Shown here: positions 24,547 to 33,008 of the stretch, in pieces
How the letters are laid out: every line of letters begins with the position of its first letter
Numbering within the stretch: the stretch's first letter is position 1
Assembly (NCBI RefSeq): GCF_030586465.1
Contig: NZ_JAUQYP010000001.1
Location: 1 to 64,000, forward strand
Direction: 5' to 3'
Length of the DNA stretch: 64,000 nucleotides
DNA from: Actinotalea lenta
GTDB taxonomy: Bacteria; Actinomycetota; Actinomycetes; Actinomycetales; Cellulomonadaceae
Position numbers and translations under genes: made by a program
The notes under the pieces: model-generated
The model's input: only the letters and a program-made list of their open reading frames with translations
Told to the model about the DNA's origin: nothing
Databases searched by the model: none

Positions 24547-24797
24547 AAACCGCCCAAACCCGGACATCAGCAGACACCACGCCGGGCCCCGACCCGGACG
24601 CCTCCGGACGAAGGTCGCCAACCCGGGCACCGCACCTCAGTCCGGACACCGAGGAGGGCGCCCGTCACGCCTCCCCGCCCGCCGGCCGACCGCGCCCGGA
24701 CGAGCAGAAGGCCCCCGCCCGTCGATCCGGGGGAGGCCTCTGCCACAGACATCGGCGCGGCGGGCGCCGAACTTGAGGTGAAGAACTGTGCTCTGCG
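24547..24797. other. Intergenic stretch with no recognised feature
   Basis: This remainder of the 430-nt gap between folD and the BldC-like gene shows no convincing gene. It holds folD's downstream flank; GC-rich sequence with the complementary GCCCCCGCC/GGGGGAGGC segments near 24710-24735 may end folD transcription, but this is weak. Confidence 0.35.
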
Positions 24798-25700
24798 TCA
24801 CACCTGCGAACGGGCTCGCTCGGCCATGTCGACCACGTTGGCGAGCAGCATGGCCCGCGTCATCGGCCCCACCCCACCGGGGTTGGGCGACAGCCACGAG
24901 GCCACCTGCGCGACCCCGGGGGCCACGTCCCCGACCAGCCGCGCCTTGCCCGTGCCCGGGTCCGCCACGCGGGACACGCCGACGTCCAGCACGACCACTC
25001 CCGGCTTCAGGTCCTCGGCCCGCACCAGCCCGGGGACCCCCGCCGCCGCGACCACCACGTCGGCGGTGCGCAGGTGGGAGGCCAGGTCACGCGTTCCCGT
25101 GTGCGTGAGGGTCACCGTCGCGTTGTGCTCGCGCCGGGTGAGCAGCAGGCCGATCGAACGACCGACCGTGGTGCCCCGGCCCAGGACGACGACGTGCTTA
25201 CCCGCGACCGACAGGCCGTGCCGGGCGAGCAGCTCGAGGATCCCGCGCGGCGTGCACGGCAGCGGAGACGTCACCGGTTCGCTCACCCGGAGCACGAGGC
25301 GGCCCAGGTTGGTCGGGTGCAGCCCGTCGGCGTCCTTGTCCGGGTCCACCCGCTCCAGGATCGCGTTGGTGTCCATCCCGGCCGGCAGCGGCAGCTGGAC
25401 GATGTAGCCGGTGCACGCCCCGTCCGCGTTCAGCCGGTCCACGGCCGCCTCGACGTCCGCCTGGGACGCCGTGGCCGGCAGGTCCTCGCGGATCGACGCG
25501 ATACCCACCTCCGCGCAGTCCCGGTGCTTGCCGGCGACGTACGCGTGCGAGCCCGGGTCGTCACCCACCAGGACCGTGCCCAGCCCCGGTACGACGCCGT
25601 CGGCCCGCAGCGCTGCGACGCGCTGCGCCAGCTCGGCCTTGATCGCCGCCGCGGTCGCCTTGCCGTCCAGGACCTGCGCGGTCTCGCCGGCCGCCGTCAC
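24798..25700 (-). CDS. folD: Methylenetetrahydrofolate dehydrogenase/cyclohydrolase
   Basis: A 300-residue bifunctional enzyme that interconverts 5,10-methylene- and 10-formyl-tetrahydrofolate. Catalytic-domain blocks [22 protein letters not shown] (the Lys follows the Tyr-containing motif) and [12 protein letters not shown] are present, as are DADGLHP and [10 protein letters not shown]. The NADP domain has [17 protein letters not shown], and [17 protein letters not shown] ends the protein. The GTG start overlaps the glyA stop by four bases, so it shares glyA's message and its ZTP riboswitch. Confidence 0.95.
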   Translation of the reverse strand: MTAAGETAQVLDGKATAAAIKAELAQRVAALRADGVVPGLGTVLVGDDPGSHAYVAGKHRDCAEVGIASIREDLPATASQADVEAAVDRLNADGACTGYIVQLPLPAGMDTNAILERVDPDKDADGLHPTNLGRLVLRVSEPVTSPLPCTPRGILELLARHGLSVAGKHVVVLGRGTTVGRSIGLLLTRREHNATVTLTHTGTRDLASHLRTADVVVAAAGVPGLVRAEDLKPGVVVLDVGVSRVADPGTGKARLVGDVAPGVAQVASWLSPNPGGVGPMTRAMLLANVVDMAERARSQV

Positions 25701-26983
25701 TGCTGCAGGCCGGGGTAGAGCGGGAAGGCGTCCGCCAGGGCGGCGGTGCGCGCCTGGAGGGCGGACACGTCGGCGTCCGGGCCGGCGATGAGCGCCCGCG
25801 CGATCACGTCGGCGACCTCGGCGAACTGCTCGTCCCCGAAGCCCCGGGTGGCCAGCGCCGGAGTCCCGATCCGCAGCCCGGAGGTGACCATGGGCGGTCG
25901 CGGGTCATCGGGCACCGCGTTGCGGTTCACGGTGATGCCCGCCTTGTGCAGCAGGTCTTCGGCCTGACGACCGTCGATCGCGGCCTCACGCAGATCGACG
26001 AGGACCAGGTGCACGTCGGTACCGCCCGAGCGGACGCCGATGCCTGCGGCCCTGACGTCCTCCGCCAGCAACCGCTCGGCCAGGATCTTCGCCCCGCGCA
26101 GCGTGCGCTCCTGGCGGTCCCGGAACTCCTCGCCCATCGCGATCTTGAACGCCACCGCCTTGGCCGCGACGATGTGCATGAGCGGGCCGCCCTGCTGGCC
26201 CGGGAAGACCGCGGAGTTGATCTTCTTGGCGAGGTCCGCGTCGTTGGTCAGGATGAAGCCGGACCGCGGGCCGCCGATCGTCTTGTGCACCGTGGAGGAC
26301 ACCACGTGCGCATGCGGCACGGGCGAGGGGTGCACCCCGGCGGCCACCAGGCCGGCGAAGTGCGCCATGTCCACCCACAGGTACGCGCCGACCTCGTCGG
26401 CGATCTCCCGGAAGGCAGCGAAGTCCAGCTGGCGCGGGTAGGCGGACCAGCCCGCGATGATCACCTTCGGCCGGTGCTCCACCGCGAGCCGGCGGACCTC
26501 GGCCATGTCGACCTGCGAGGTCTGCGGATCCACGCCGTAGGCGACGACGTCGTACAGCCGACCCGAGAAGTTGATCTTCATACCGTGGGTCAGGTGGCCG
26601 CCCTGGTCCAGGGCGAGGCCGAGGATCGTGTCGCCGGGCCGGGCCAGCGCGTGCAGCACCGCAGCATTGGCGGTCGCGCCCGAGTGCGGCTGGACGTTCG
26701 CGAACTCGGCGCCGAACAGCGCCTTGGCGCGCTCGATCGCGATGTTCTCCGCGACGTCGACGACCTCGCAGCCGCCGTAGTACCGGCGGCCGGGGTAGCC
26801 CTCCGCGTACTTGTTCGTCAGGACGGACCCGGCAGCCTGGAGCACGGCGCGCGGGACGAAGTTCTCGCTCGCGATCATCTCCAGGGTCCCGCGCTGGCGC
26901 GCGAGCTCGTCGTCCAGGACGGCGGCGATCTCCGGGTCCAGCTGGGCAAGGGACTGGTTCATGACGTCGCTCGTGGCGCTCAT
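25697..26983 (-). CDS. glyA: Serine hydroxymethyltransferase
   Basis: A 428-residue PLP enzyme that converts serine and tetrahydrofolate to glycine and methylene-tetrahydrofolate. Recognised blocks: [63 protein letters not shown], and the PLP lysine in [13 protein letters not shown] (usual form THKTLRGPRGG). The ATG at 26983 has GAGGAG six bases upstream. It is first in a glyA-folD operon controlled by a ZTP riboswitch, so both enzymes rise when formyl-folate is scarce. Confidence 0.96.
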   Translation of the reverse strand: MSATSDVMNQSLAQLDPEIAAVLDDELARQRGTLEMIASENFVPRAVLQAAGSVLTNKYAEGYPGRRYYGGCEVVDVAENIAIERAKALFGAEFANVQPHSGATANAAVLHALARPGDTILGLALDQGGHLTHGMKINFSGRLYDVVAYGVDPQTSQVDMAEVRRLAVEHRPKVIIAGWSAYPRQLDFAAFREIADEVGAYLWVDMAHFAGLVAAGVHPSPVPHAHVVSSTVHKTIGGPRSGFILTNDADLAKKINSAVFPGQQGGPLMHIVAAKAVAFKIAMGEEFRDRQERTLRGAKILAERLLAEDVRAAGIGVRSGGTDVHLVLVDLREAAIDGRQAEDLLHKAGITVNRNAVPDDPRPPMVTSGLRIGTPALATRGFGDEQFAEVADVIARALIAGPDADVSALQARTAALADAFPLYPGLQQ

Positions 26984-27055
26984 GGCGGCTCCTCGGCTCG
27001 GCGTGCTGCGCGGAGATCCCGGTCCGGCCCGGGCGCGCACCACCGGTGGCTGACC

Positions 27056-27148
27056 CAGGGCCCAGGCGTTCGACCCACGATCCTGCTCGGCGCGAGACGC
27101 CCCGATGTGCCGCTCCCTGGTGGTTGGCCCACCTACGCCAGTCGCGGC
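27056..27148 (-). ncRNA. ZTP (pfl-type) riboswitch upstream of glyA-folD
   Basis: The minus-strand leader contains GCGACTGGCG (27145-27136), GGTGGGCC, AACCACCAGGGAGCGGC, and after a variable hairpin CGCCTGGGC (27068-27060). These are the conserved segments of the ZTP class in order, including the 3' CCGCCTGGGCA-like strand. A TAGGCT -10 box (27160-27155) begins transcription just before the aptamer. GC-rich sequence between the aptamer and the ribosome site (CCACCGGTGG, GGGCCGGACC) could form the expression platform. ZTP builds up when 10-formyl-tetrahydrofolate is low, and glyA and folD restore it. Confidence 0.9.
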
Positions 27149-27186
27149 GGGGTCAGCCTAGCAACGGGCGGCCCGGCGGGCACTGC

Positions 27187-27714
27187 TCAGCCCTCGGGGT
27201 CGGCCCCTGCATCCGTCAACGCGGACGGGTCCGCACCCTCCCCCAGGATCTTGCGCAGGTAGGCGTACGTGAGATCCCCGGTGGTCTGGTCGAACTCGTG
27301 CTCGAAGCCGTGCTTGCCGTACATCGCGAGGTTCGCCACCGAGTCCTTGCCGGTGAACACCCAGACCTCGCTGATGCCCGGGGGCAGGTACCCGGGCACG
27401 GCCAGGAGCATCTGCGTGCCGATCCCCTGCTGCTGGAGGTCGGGAGCCACCGCGAGACGGCCCAAGGTCGCCTTGGAACCCTCGACCGCGACCCGGATCG
27501 AACCGACCAGGCGCGGTCCGATCCACGCGCCGACCGTCACCACGGACGGGTCGGCGAGGTCCGCGCGCAGCTCGTCGAGCGTCTGGGTCAACGGGGGGAT
27601 GTGCGGGTCGTCGTAGAGCTGGGCTTCGCTGACGAACGCGGCGCGGCGCACCGTCAGCAGCTCGCCCGCGGCGTCGTCGCCGACCAGGTCGATGCGGAGC
27701 TCGGGGGCTGTCAT
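27187..27714 (-). CDS. GNAT-family N-acetyltransferase
   Basis: A 175-residue protein with the GNAT fold: LVGSIRVAV (beta strand 4), LGRLAVAPDLQQQGIGTQML (motif A; acetyl-CoA loop QxxGxG at about 94-100), and a final VFTGKDSVANLAMYGKHGFEHEFDQ block (motif B, ending in the Tyr/Phe-rich strand). It would transfer an acyl group from CoA to an amine. It lies upstream of the glyA riboswitch promoter on the same strand and is divergent from purU. Substrate not deducible. An in-frame ATG at 27723 would add three residues. Confidence 0.82.
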   Translation of the reverse strand: MTAPELRIDLVGDDAAGELLTVRRAAFVSEAQLYDDPHIPPLTQTLDELRADLADPSVVTVGAWIGPRLVGSIRVAVEGSKATLGRLAVAPDLQQQGIGTQMLLAVPGYLPPGISEVWVFTGKDSVANLAMYGKHGFEHEFDQTTGDLTYAYLRKILGEGADPSALTDAGADPEG

Positions 27715-27813
27715 GCCGCCCATCGTCGCATCCACGCCACCGCCCGGGCGAGCGCCACCCCGCAGGTGGGACGGCCCCACCAGGGACGGCCGGTCCGGGT
27801 AGCCTCGGCGGAC

Positions 27814-28689
27814 GTGACCAGCACCGAACCCGGCACGCCGGAGGACCTCACCCACTGGGTGCTCACCCTGTCCTGCCCCGACCGCCCCGGGATCGTGCGC
27901 GCCGTCGCCGGCCTGCTCGCCGACCACGGCGGGAACATCACGGAGTCCCAGCAGTTCGGGGACCCGCTGTCCGGGCTGTTCTTCATGCGCGTCCAGGTCG
28001 AGGCGCCGGCCCGCCGGGAGGCGCTCGCCGGCGCGCTCGAGCAGCTCGCTGACGAGTTCCACATGACCTGGTCGCTGGACGTCGTCGGGCGACGGATGCG
28101 GACCCTCGTGATGGTGTCCACGGCCGCGCACTGCCTGCACGACCTGCTCTTCCGGCGCGAGTCCGAGGGCCTGCCCGTGGACATCGTCGCGGTGGTCTCC
28201 AACCACACCGACCTGCGCGGTGTCGCGGAGTTCTACGGCATCCCCTTCCACCATGTCCCCGTCACCCGGGAGTCCAAGCCCGCCGCCGAGGCGCGCCTGC
28301 TCGAGCTCGTCGCGGACCTCGACGTGGAGCTCGTGGTGCTCGCGCGGTACATGCAGATCCTGTCCGACGACCTGTGCACCCGGCTGGCCGGGCGGGCGAT
28401 CAACATCCACCACTCGTTCCTGCCGTCCTTCAAGGGCGCCCGTCCCTACGCCCAGGCGCACGACCGCGGCGTCAAGCTGATCGGTGCGACCGCGCACTAC
28501 GTGACGGCGGACCTGGACGAGGGGCCGATCATCGAGCAGGACGTCGAGCGCGTCGACCACAGCCGCACCGTGGCCGACCTGGTCGCGCTCGGCCAGGACG
28601 TCGAGCGCCGCGCCCTCGCGCGGGCCGTGCGCTGGCACGCCGAGCACCGTGTGCTGCTCGACGGTCACCGCACCATCGTCTTCCGCTGA
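27814..28689 (+). CDS. purU: Formyltetrahydrofolate deformylase
   Basis: A 291-residue enzyme that hydrolyses 10-formyl-tetrahydrofolate to formate and tetrahydrofolate. The N-terminal ACT domain (about 10-95, LSCPDRPGIVRAVAGLLADHGGNI) is followed by a formyltransferase-type domain with SNHTDL, YMQILS, INIHHSFLPSFKGARPY (catalytic Asn/His) and DLDEGPIIEQDV (catalytic Asp). TAGCCT lies 8 nt before the GTG, indicating a leaderless start. It carries no ZTP aptamer, sensible because it removes the formyl folate that glyA-folD restores. Confidence 0.94.
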   Translation: MTSTEPGTPEDLTHWVLTLSCPDRPGIVRAVAGLLADHGGNITESQQFGDPLSGLFFMRVQVEAPARREALAGALEQLADEFHMTWSLDVVGRRMRTLVMVSTAAHCLHDLLFRRESEGLPVDIVAVVSNHTDLRGVAEFYGIPFHHVPVTRESKPAAEARLLELVADLDVELVVLARYMQILSDDLCTRLAGRAINIHHSFLPSFKGARPYAQAHDRGVKLIGATAHYVTADLDEGPIIEQDVERVDHSRTVADLVALGQDVERRALARAVRWHAEHRVLLDGHRTIVFR

Positions 28690-28700
28690 GACCCGCCGTC

Positions 28701-28730
28701 GAGCGGCGCACTCCCGGGCGAGCGGCGCAC
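28701..28730 (+). repeat. Two copies of the GAGCGGCGCAC intergenic repeat
   Basis: GAGCGGCGCAC occurs at 28701-28711 and 28720-28730, between the convergent purU and permease genes. Partly complementary GGGGGCGCACCCC and GTGCGCCCGTCGAG sequences follow and can fold back. The same 11-mer appears four times (two per strand) at 40210-40321. Confidence 0.65.
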
Positions 28731-28784
28731 CTGGGGGCGCACCCCTCGCCTGGACGTGCGCCCGTCGAGATCGCGGCGGGTGCG

Positions 28785-29963
28785 TCAGCGGCCCGTCGCA
28801 GGGGCGCGGCGCCGACCCAGTGCGTCGAGGGTGACGGCGAGCGCCAGGACGAGGCCTGTCACGATGTAGCGCGGTGCGCTGTCGAGGTTCAGCAGGGTCA
28901 GGCCGGAGGAGATCGTGCCGACCACGAGCATCCCCAGGGGCGCCGACCAGGCCGAGCCGCGGCCCCCGAAAAGGCTCGTCCCGCCGATCACCGCCGCAGC
29001 GATCACCGTCAGGTTGGTGTCCGACCCGCCGCTGCCCTGGTTCGCCGCCGCGAGCCGGCCCGCCTGCATGACCCCGCCCAGCGCCGCCAGCGACGAGCAC
29101 GCCACGAAGGCCGACACGTACACGTGCCGCACCGCGAACCCCGCGCGGTGGGCCGACCCCACGTTGGACCCCACCGCCCGCACCGAACGACCCCATCTGG
29201 TCCGGCGCAGCAGCAGGTCCACCACGAGCACCAGGAGGAGGAACAGCGCCACCGACGCACCGATGCCGCGGTTGGTCTGCAGGTACCAGGTGGGCAGCAG
29301 CGTCGCGACCGCCAGGAGCGCGGTGCGGACCGCCAGGTCTCGACCCGGCTCGAGCGGGAGCTCCGCGGCCGCCCGGCGGCGGCGCTCGACGAGCCGGATC
29401 GCGGGGTAGGTCAGGGTCAGTGCCGCCGCGAGCAGGTACCCCAGCCAGTCCGGCAGGAACGCCTGCTGGGAGAACCTCACCAGCCAGGACTCGAACGGCA
29501 GGTTGAGCGACCCGGTGGTGCCGAGCACCCGCATCTGCACCCCCAGCGTGACGAGCAGACCGGCCAGGGTGAGCACGAACGACGGCAGGCCCAGCCGGGT
29601 GAACGCCCAGCCGTACACCGCGCCGACCACCGCACCCACGGCGATCGCCACGAGCACCGCGAGCCAGCCAGGCCAGCGCTGCTGGCTGAGTCCCACCGCG
29701 ACCACGGCGGCGGCCAGGCCGCTCACGGCCCCGGTGGACAGGTCGATCTGCCCTACCAGGAGCACCAGCACCACGCCCAGGGTCAGGACGCCGAGCGGGG
29801 CGACCTGCAGCGCGAGGTTCACCAGGTTGTCCGCGGACAGGAAGTTCGGGTTGGCGGCCTGGAACACCAGCCAGAGCATCGCCAACGCCACCAGCACCGG
29901 CCACGAGCCCAGGTCGCGACCCGCCCAGCGCACCGTGCCCGCCGGCGTGCGCAGCACGCTCAT
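28785..29963 (-). CDS. Sugar ABC transporter permease (XylH-type)
   Basis: A 392-residue membrane protein of the BPD_transp_2 family with about ten segments. It has the hallmark LLVGQIDLSTGAVSGLAAA in the first third and GRSVRAVGSNVGSAHRAGF in the cytoplasmic coupling loop. It is longer than ribose permeases (about 330) and matches XylH/GguB-type permeases (about 390). ATGA overlap couples it to the ATPase. It is the last gene of the four-gene ROK operon. Pentose or oligosaccharide transport is likely, but the substrate is open. Confidence 0.88.
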   Translation of the reverse strand: MSVLRTPAGTVRWAGRDLGSWPVLVALAMLWLVFQAANPNFLSADNLVNLALQVAPLGVLTLGVVLVLLVGQIDLSTGAVSGLAAAVVAVGLSQQRWPGWLAVLVAIAVGAVVGAVYGWAFTRLGLPSFVLTLAGLLVTLGVQMRVLGTTGSLNLPFESWLVRFSQQAFLPDWLGYLLAAALTLTYPAIRLVERRRRAAAELPLEPGRDLAVRTALLAVATLLPTWYLQTNRGIGASVALFLLLVLVVDLLLRRTRWGRSVRAVGSNVGSAHRAGFAVRHVYVSAFVACSSLAALGGVMQAGRLAAANQGSGGSDTNLTVIAAAVIGGTSLFGGRGSAWSAPLGMLVVGTISSGLTLLNLDSAPRYIVTGLVLALAVTLDALGRRRAPATGR

Positions 29964-30730
29964 CTCGCAGCCTCCCCCGGCGGGGCGACCCCGGTGATCG
30001 CCGCGACGATCTGCTCGTAGCTGGCGACGTCGGCGTCGAACTCGCCGTTCAGCCGGCCGCGGCGCAGCACCACCACGCGGTCGGCGACCGCCTGCACGTC
30101 CGCGAGGTTGTGGCTGACCAGCACCACCCCGAACCCCGAGTCCCGCACGCGCTCGACGAGGGTGAGCACCTCCGCGGTCTGCGTGACGCCGAGCGAGGCC
30201 GTCGGCTCGTCGAGCACCAGCACCCGCGGCTCGCCCAGCAGCGCACGCGCGATCGCGACGGCCTGGCGCTGCCCTCCGGACAGCTCCGCGACGGGGGCCC
30301 GCAGCGACGGGACCCGCACCGCGAGCTGGGCGAGCAGCCGCTGCGCCTCGCGTTCCATCGCGACCTCGTCGAGCATCGGCCCGCGGCGGATCTCCTGCCC
30401 CAGGAACAGGTTCTCCACCACGTCGAGGTCCTCGCACAGCGCGAGGTCCTGGAACACCGTGGCGATGCCCAGACCACGGGCCAGCCCCGGCGAGGTGAGC
30501 TGGGTCTCGCGGCCGTCGACCACCACCTCGCCCGCGTCCGGCACGAGGACGCCGGACAGCACCCCGACCAGGGTGGACTTCCCGGCACCGTTGTCCCCGA
30601 CCACGGCGACGACCTCGTGGCCACGTACGTCGAGGTCAACGTCGACCAGGGCCCGCACCGCACCGTAGGAGTGGCTCACCCCGCGCAGGGAGATCGCGGC
30701 GGGCTCGGCCAGGATGGCCTCGTCGCTCAT
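29960..30730 (-). CDS. Sugar ABC transporter ATPase, single-domain
   Basis: A 256-residue ATPase with one ABC domain, half the size of RbsA. Walker A GDNGAGKSTL, Q-loop ATVFQDLALCEDLDV, signature LSGGQRQAVAIARALL, Walker B VLVLDEPTASLG and an H-loop VSHNL are all intact. Single-domain ATPases with XylH-like permeases (FrcA/GguA-like) act as homodimers. The start ATG at 30730 overlaps the binding protein stop by four bases, and its own stop overlaps the permease start. Confidence 0.92.
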   Translation of the reverse strand: MSDEAILAEPAAISLRGVSHSYGAVRALVDVDLDVRGHEVVAVVGDNGAGKSTLVGVLSGVLVPDAGEVVVDGRETQLTSPGLARGLGIATVFQDLALCEDLDVVENLFLGQEIRRGPMLDEVAMEREAQRLLAQLAVRVPSLRAPVAELSGGQRQAVAIARALLGEPRVLVLDEPTASLGVTQTAEVLTLVERVRDSGFGVVLVSHNLADVQAVADRVVVLRRGRLNGEFDADVASYEQIVAAITGVAPPGEAAR

Positions 30731-31776
30731 CCGTTGCCTCCCAGCAGCCCCAGGTCCCGGCACGCCGCCCGGTAGGCCGGGGTACAGATCTGCGCGACGG
30801 TGTACACCCCTCCGGCGACGATCACCTCCGCGACATCCTTGCGGGTCACCGCCACTGGGGCCAGGAGCACCGCCGGGACCCCGCCGACCCGCACCGCGGC
30901 CGCCGGGTGCTCACCGTGGGCGATGCGCACCGCGAGCTCGGCGGCCGTCCGGGCCTGCTGGCTGATCGCCTTGTAGACGGTCATGTACTGGTCCCCGGCG
31001 ACGATCCGCTGGACCGCGGCGAGCTCTGCGTCCTGGCCGGTGACCGGCGGGACGGGGTCCAGCCCCGCGGCCCGCAGGGCGGAGATGGCGCCGGCCGCGG
31101 TGCCGTCGTTGGCGGCGAGCACACCCACCACCCGCCCGGAGTACTCGGTGAGCTGGCCCTGCACCCACTCCTGGGCCTTGTCCGGACTCCAGTCGGGGGT
31201 GTCGTAGCTGGCCAGCACGGGCAGGGCGGCGCCGTCCAGCACCTGGGCCACCCCGGTGCGCTGCGCCACCGCGTTCGGGTCGGTCGCGGCGCCGTTGACC
31301 TGCAGGATGCCGTCGCCGGGCCGCACCGGCCCCACCGCGTCGAGCATCGCCTGCGCCTGCAGCCGGCCGACCAGCGTCGCGTCGTACGCGACGAGGTAGT
31401 CCACGGGGGCGTCGGCGATCGGCCGGTCGTAGGCGATCACCCGCACCCCGCGCGCCTCGGCCTGGTCCACGACGCTGCGTGCCGCGGCGGCGTCCACCGC
31501 GTCGAGCACCAGCACGGACGCGCCCTCGGTGAGCGCCGACTCGGCCTGGGCCTGCTGGCGTGCCGCGTCCTGCCCGGCGTTCGCGTAGACCACGCGACAG
31601 CTCGGGCACCGCTCGGCCACGACCCGCTCGAACACGGGCCGGTCCACGCTCTCGTAGCGGGACGTCTTGGACTCCGGGAGCAGCAGCGCGATGACCGTCC
31701 GGTGCGGGCCGGCAGCCGGGGCACAGCCCGCGAGCACGAGCAGCGCGACGAGGGCCGGCCAGGCCCACCGCCTCAC
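30727..31776 (-). CDS. Sugar-binding lipoprotein (XylF/type 1 family)
   Basis: A 349-residue binding protein. RRWAWPALVALLVLAGC is a lipoprotein signal with Cys18 as the lipid site. The mature domain carries type 1 binding-protein blocks: VIALLLPESKTSRYESVDRPVF, VLDAVDAAAARSVVDQAEARGVRVIAYDRPI (typical of XylF-like proteins), LAANDGTAAGAISALRAAGL, and VTGQDAELAAVQRIVAGDQYMTVYK. The latter blocks are strikingly like xylose-binding XylF, suggesting a pentose ligand. The GTG start overlaps the ROK stop (GTGA). Confidence 0.88.
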   Translation of the reverse strand: MRRWAWPALVALLVLAGCAPAAGPHRTVIALLLPESKTSRYESVDRPVFERVVAERCPSCRVVYANAGQDAARQQAQAESALTEGASVLVLDAVDAAAARSVVDQAEARGVRVIAYDRPIADAPVDYLVAYDATLVGRLQAQAMLDAVGPVRPGDGILQVNGAATDPNAVAQRTGVAQVLDGAALPVLASYDTPDWSPDKAQEWVQGQLTEYSGRVVGVLAANDGTAAGAISALRAAGLDPVPPVTGQDAELAAVQRIVAGDQYMTVYKAISQQARTAAELAVRIAHGEHPAAAVRVGGVPAVLLAPVAVTRKDVAEVIVAGGVYTVAQICTPAYRAACRDLGLLGGNG

Positions 31777-32957
31777 GTCAGGGCACCGATCGGGATCCCT
31801 ACCTGGTGCTCGTCGAGCGCGACCACCAGCGCCCCGCGCACCCTCGCCTGGCCGGCCAGCGCCGACACCTCGACCGGCACCGGACCGGGGTCGATGGGGA
31901 CGGTCCTGGCGTTGAGCTCCTCGCGCAGCGGCGTGAGCATCACCTCGCCCGCCCCGGCGAGGTCGCCGTCCACCACCACGACGTCCGGGTCCAGCACCGT
32001 GAGCACCGGGGCCAGCGAGCGGCCCAGCCGCCGGCCGGCGTCGCCGACCACCCGGGTGCAGGCCGCGTCCCCGGCCAGCGCGCGCCCCACGATGTCGCGC
32101 AGCGCCAGGTGCCCGTGCGTGGGCGCCAGTCGGGCGGCGAGCGCGGCCGAGCCGATCGAGCCCTCGAGGCACCCGTGCAGGCCGCACCGGCACTCCGGAC
32201 CGTCCTCGACGTCGATCACGTGCCCGATCTCGCCGGCTGCACCGCGGCGCCCGTGCACCACACGACCCTCCACGACGAGGCCCATGCCGACGCCGTGCGC
32301 GAGCGTGACCCACGCGACGTTGGTCATCCCCCGCGCGGCCCCGAGCCGGGTCTCGGCGAGCGCACCGAGGTTGGCGCTGTTGTCCACCACGACGGGGACG
32401 TGGAGCCGGTCGCCCAGCACGGCCGCCACGTCGGCCCCCGCCCAGCCCGGGAGGATGTGCGGTGCGGTGACCACGCCGGTGCGGGGGTCCACGGGAGCCG
32501 GCAGCCCCACCCCCACGGCCAGGACCTCACCGATCGGAGCGCCCACGGACTCCACGAGCTCCTCGACGAGCAGGGCCGCGCGGTCCAGGCCCGAGTCGGC
32601 CCGGTGGCCGGGGGGCAGCGGCAGGCGCTGCTCGGCCACCACCTTGAGGGCGACGTCGGCGATCGCGACGCGCATCTCCCGCTCGCCGACGTCGACGCCG
32701 ACGACGAGCCCGAGGTTGCGGGCCAGGCTGACCTCCTGGGCACGTCGCCCGGACCGCGACGTCGGGGAGGTCTGCAGCACGCCGGCCGCGACGAGCTCCT
32801 TGACGATGTTCGACACCGTCGCGGTGGACAGGCCGGTCACCCCGGCCAGCTCGATCTGGGTGATGGAGCCGCGGTGCTGCACCGCGCCGATGATCCGTGC
32901 GCGGTTGGCCTCACGCAGGGAGGTCTGCGACCCGCCTGATGCCCGCTCGCCCGCCAC
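31773..32957 (-). CDS. ROK-family transcriptional regulator
   Basis: A 394-residue regulator with an N-terminal winged helix (about 10-70, GSITQIELAGVTGLSTATVSNIVKELVAAGVL) and a ROK sugar-kinase-like domain with VVGVDVGEREMRVAI and the zinc motif CRCGLHGCLEGS. It resembles XylR/NagC-type repressors. Its start overlaps nothing upstream. TATCCT lies exactly 7 nt before the GTG at 32957, implying a leaderless message. It heads the operon ROK - binding protein - ATPase - permease, all joined by four-base overlaps, so regulator and transporter are made together. Confidence 0.92.
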   Translation of the reverse strand: MAGERASGGSQTSLREANRARIIGAVQHRGSITQIELAGVTGLSTATVSNIVKELVAAGVLQTSPTSRSGRRAQEVSLARNLGLVVGVDVGEREMRVAIADVALKVVAEQRLPLPPGHRADSGLDRAALLVEELVESVGAPIGEVLAVGVGLPAPVDPRTGVVTAPHILPGWAGADVAAVLGDRLHVPVVVDNSANLGALAETRLGAARGMTNVAWVTLAHGVGMGLVVEGRVVHGRRGAAGEIGHVIDVEDGPECRCGLHGCLEGSIGSAALAARLAPTHGHLALRDIVGRALAGDAACTRVVGDAGRRLGRSLAPVLTVLDPDVVVVDGDLAGAGEVMLTPLREELNARTVPIDPGPVPVEVSALAGQARVRGALVVALDEHQVGIPIGALT

Positions 32958-32964
32958 GGCACAG

Positions 32965-33001
32965 AGGATACCGTCGAGCCCGGTGCCGAGCGTGGGATGC
33001 T
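32965..33001. promoter_or_regulatory. Divergent promoters of the ROK operon and the orphan binding-protein gene
   Basis: The minus-strand -10 box TATCCT (32970-32965) serves the ROK gene and the plus-strand GATGCT (32996-33001) serves the binding-protein gene. Only 51 bp separate the two start codons, so both transcripts appear leaderless and a single ROK site between them could control both. I could not define a clear ROK palindrome. Confidence 0.5.
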
Positions 33002-33008
33002 CAGGGTG

